DNA of 55,397 nucleotides, from the NCBI GenBank assembly GCA_002794105.1, contig PHFL01000072.1, positions 42,637 through 98,033 on the forward strand, written 5' to 3'. The notes under the pieces were generated by a model. That model saw only the letters and a list, made by a program, of their open reading frames with translations. It did not search any database and was not told where the DNA came from. The DNA comes from Candidatus Thermochlorobacter aerophilus (GTDB lineage Bacteria > Bacteroidota > Chlorobiia > Chlorobiales > Thermochlorobacteraceae). Both the position numbers and the translations under genes were made by a program. The stretch's first letter is position 1. Each line of letters starts with the position of its first letter. Shown piece by piece: positions 53,279 to 55,397 of this stretch.

Positions 53279-54311
53279 CCCTCTTGTAGTAAATGTGCGC
53301 TAGCTGAATAGCTGCAGCATTTCTGACTTCCTTGAACTTTGTATCCCAGGGCAAATAGGGATGCCCAAGGATTTTGCGGAACTTTTTTTCTGCTTCGTTT
53401 ATCTCATTGAGTGCAAGGTGTGCCAGCCCTGCCCCGAAGTCCGCCATAGGTTTTACTTCTGCACGGTCTGGAATCTGTGAAAAATTCTCAATTGCTCTGG
53501 CATATTGCTGATTGCGGTATTCAACCGTGCCTGCAAGCAATAGCGCATTGAAATCCTGTTCGTTCTCCAGCTTGATGTATGGCTTATACTTGCGAAAATC
53601 TCTCTGAAACTGACGCACATCATCATACACATAGTCTATGAAGAGAATGCGCTGCACTGCCTGTGAAGCATACTGCGAGCTTGGAAATGTTAGTAGCAAT
53701 TGTTCATAGAGCTTCTTTGCTTCAACAAAAGCCTTCATACCAAAATTAGACTCTGCCTGCAAGTACAGCACATCATCAAGATTTCTAAAGTAGGGACTGT
53801 AAGTCTCATAGATGTCCTCAAAGTACAGCCTTGCCGTCAGGTAGTCACCTTTTTCGTAGCGCTGGCTTGCGCTCTTTAGGTCGAGCCGTAATGCCTTTTC
53901 CAGTATTGAGCGTGGAGCAGCTGCAAGCAGACTTTTTCGGTATGCGTTTAGCTCGTTGCGCACACTTTGGTAGCGAGCAAATTGGTAGAAGCGCTCGTAC
54001 TCTGCTCTGGTTCTAAAGTTATGAAACTCTCCTTGCTCTCCTTCTAAATGACCAAAACCCTCAATACGTATGGCGCGCAAGCGCTCTATCGTTGGTGGTT
54101 CTTGCTTGAAGTCCTCAGCAATCCTCACCAAGTTTTCGTAGGCTAGCGCCAAGTATCGATCCTTTGCCAGCAGGTCGTTGAGAAACTCTTGGTCACTGAC
54201 AAGAAGTGTATTCGGTGGTAAAACACTTGAAAGCCTACCTTCTTGTGCTTGACCTTTTAGTGAAACTATGCTCAGCAGAACAGCGAAAAGTAAATACCGT
54301 GTGACCTTCAA
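53268..54311 (-). CDS. Large exported TPR-like protein, N-terminal part
   Basis: The gene starts with a signal peptide (MKVTRYLLFAVLLSIVSLKGQAQ) at ATG 54311. The mature region is helical with TPR-like pairs (YFEDIYETYSPYFRNLDDVLYLQAESNFG, KLYEQLLLTFPSSQYASQAVQRILF), plus a charged segment after the signal. It seems to stop at TGA 53268 (after YYKRGTN). But the following frame lacks a start codon and continues in the same style, so the two parts are probably one ~905-residue protein split by one extra G at 53278-53281. As the first gene of the motor cluster it could be the periplasmic or outer-membrane partner of ExbBD/AgmX. Confidence 0.72.
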   Translation of the reverse strand: MKVTRYLLFAVLLSIVSLKGQAQEGRLSSVLPPNTLLVSDQEFLNDLLAKDRYLALAYENLVRIAEDFKQEPPTIERLRAIRIEGFGHLEGEQGEFHNFRTRAEYERFYQFARYQSVRNELNAYRKSLLAAAPRSILEKALRLDLKSASQRYEKGDYLTARLYFEDIYETYSPYFRNLDDVLYLQAESNFGMKAFVEAKKLYEQLLLTFPSSQYASQAVQRILFIDYVYDDVRQFQRDFRKYKPYIKLENEQDFNALLLAGTVEYRNQQYARAIENFSQIPDRAEVKPMADFGAGLAHLALNEINEAEKKFRKILGHPYLPWDTKFKEVRNAAAIQLAHIYYKRGTN

Positions 54312-54645
54312 GGTGCTACCCTCTTATTGTTATCAGGTTACAAAATAACTCTGCAATTCAGAGATCGGGGCTTTGAAAGCATATTCGATGATTAAGACGC
54401 CCCTAATATAAGGCACTGTAGGCGTGAAAAGCAAGCGCCTATGAGCTACGCTTTTTGTTTTGACTGCGAAGTTTGGGTGATTCAGAGGCTTGCCCCCTTC
54501 GACACGTATCTCTGCTTTGCACAATTTTTGGGACAAAAGTAGAGAACTTTATTTACATTTGCAAAACTACAGATAACTTTTGTTTTCTTAGCACACTTCT
54601 TGACAATTTTCACAGCAAAATCATCGCTGTCAAAAGTTTAGCTTC
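54312..54645. other. Divergent spacer upstream of the envelope cluster and the epimerase gene
   Basis: No gene is accepted. It must carry the promoters of the TPR-like gene (minus) and the epimerase gene (plus). Near 54600-54636 TTGACA and TGTCAA form an inverted pair around ATTTTCACAGC...GCTGTCA, which might be a -35 element or a regulator site for the epimerase gene. A minus-strand frame at 54536-54333 is not convincing. Confidence 0.45.
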
Positions 54646-55397
54646 ATGGCGCATCTTGCGTTAGTTACTGGCGCAACAGGGTTTATCGGCAGCTGGATTG
54701 CTGAACACCTCGTAGAGCAAGGCTACCGCGTCCGTGTCCTGACTCGGGCGCAGAGCCCAAAAGACAATCTTAGCCACTTGCCAGTAGAGTATGTTATTGG
54801 TGATTATGCTAAACCTGACACCCTTCAACATGCAGTGGCTGGCGTAGATTATGTGTTTCATTCTGCGGCGCTTACCAAGGCACGCACGGAATCGGAATTT
54901 TATGCCGCAAATGTTACTGCCACAGAAAACTTACTTTGCGCCGTGCAAGCAGCAGCACCTCACATCAAACGGTTTGTGCACATCTCGACCCAAGCTGCTG
55001 TCGGTCCTTCCCTTGCCGCCGACCAGCCCGTAGATGAGACTGCGCCCTGCCGACCGCTGACCATGTACGGACGCACCAAACTTCAAGCTGAACTTGTCTG
55101 CAAAAAATTTATGCAGACCTTGCCGATTACCATCGTGCGCCCATCGGTGGTCTATGGACCGCGTGACCGAGACATGCTGGAATTTTTCAAAGCTGTAAAA
55201 AACGGGCTCATGCCAAAATTTGGCTTCGGTGTTAAAAAACTTTTGAATATTGTGCATGTGCGCGACCTTGTGCGCGGCATCCGCCTTGCTGCCGAGCACC
55301 CCTGTGCCGTTGGTGAAACCTACTTCATTTCCTCCGAACAAGCCTACACTTGGGACCAAATCGGATTGGCTGCAAAAGCCGCTTTGGGGAAATCCTA
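54646..55397 (+). CDS. NAD-dependent epimerase/dehydratase family protein (cut by right edge)
   Basis: This is the N-terminal 250 codons of an extended SDR protein. It has the glycine-rich NAD-binding motif LVTGATGFIGSWIAEHL (residues 6-22), IGDYAKPDTL, DYVFHSAALT, HISTQAAVGPS, and the catalytic YGRTKLQAE (YxxxK, Tyr near 142), followed by RPSVVYGPRD and the VHVRDLVRGI substrate-side loop. The pattern fits NAD-dependent epimerases, dehydratases and dihydroflavonol-reductase-like proteins that act on nucleotide sugars or hopanoid and lipid precursors; the substrate is unknown. The ATG at 54646 begins the frame, and the C-terminus lies outside the window. Confidence 0.9.
   Translation, partial: MAHLALVTGATGFIGSWIAEHLVEQGYRVRVLTRAQSPKDNLSHLPVEYVIGDYAKPDTLQHAVAGVDYVFHSAALTKARTESEFYAANVTATENLLCAVQAAAPHIKRFVHISTQAAVGPSLAADQPVDETAPCRPLTMYGRTKLQAELVCKKFMQTLPITIVRPSVVYGPRDRDMLEFFKAVKNGLMPKFGFGVKKLLNIVHVRDLVRGIRLAAEHPCAVGETYFISSEQAYTWDQIGLAAKAALGKS

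Noticed and set aside
54333..54536. 67-codon minus-strand frame upstream of the TPR-like gene
   Set aside because: No signal, no family, and it occupies the likely promoter region of the cluster.

Overview
The window reads as chromosome of a free-living Gram-negative bacterium of the Bacteroidota/Chlorobiota (FCB) group, most likely a Chlorobi-type lineage. The evidence is a secreted propeller protein with a C-terminal type IX secretion (Por) sorting domain, many lipoprotein and beta-barrel genes, BshC (bacillithiol synthesis), an archaeal-type class I fructose-bisphosphate aldolase and MutS2. No photosynthesis genes lie in the window, so phototrophy can be neither claimed nor excluded. There is no prophage, CRISPR array, rRNA or insertion sequence.

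Layout. 1-5.4 kb (minus): a very large secreted beta-repeat protein that runs off the left edge and is broken by about four single-base frame changes. 5.5-12.2 kb: pdxH, surE-bshC, a SET-domain protein, nadB, a DedA membrane protein and a DUF427 protein. 12.2-17.7 kb: a palindromic dispersed repeat, a coiled-coil/beta-barrel protein, a ferrochelatase-family protein divergent from an M61 peptidase lipoprotein, and a small FN3-like secreted protein. 17.7-25.7 kb: mutS2, a possible 48-codon small gene, an unknown lipoprotein, an orphan adenine DNA methyltransferase, a DUF4412 protein, an MlaE-type permease, a second repeat-rich spacer and class I aldolase. 25.8-33.7 kb: the T9SS cargo protein with ybaB and a phosphohexomutase, two small envelope proteins, a TMEM14-like protein, an ArsR-type regulator, tRNA-Phe and a DUF2085 protein. 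33.7-36.2 kb: pgi and a short-chain dehydrogenase. 36.2-54.3 kb: an 18-kb run of genes all on the minus strand. 54.6 kb to the end: an NAD-dependent epimerase cut by the right edge.

The most interesting part is 41.8-54.3 kb. In transcription order it holds a secreted TPR-like protein (split by an apparent frameshift), ExbB/TolQ/MotA-type motor, two ExbD/TolR proteins, a TonB-like protein with an AgmX/PglI-type C-terminal domain, a ~2,070-residue exported TPR protein ending in OmpA-like and BON modules, and a small lipoprotein. Together these could form a proton-motive-force-driven envelope machine reaching from the inner membrane to the peptidoglycan and outer membrane. The parts resemble Myxococcus Agl/Glt gliding components, but the function here is inference.

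Several genes carry single-base frame breaks in very short runs (repeat protein, TPR protein, small lipoprotein). Whether these are sequence errors or real decay cannot be decided from the sequence alone.
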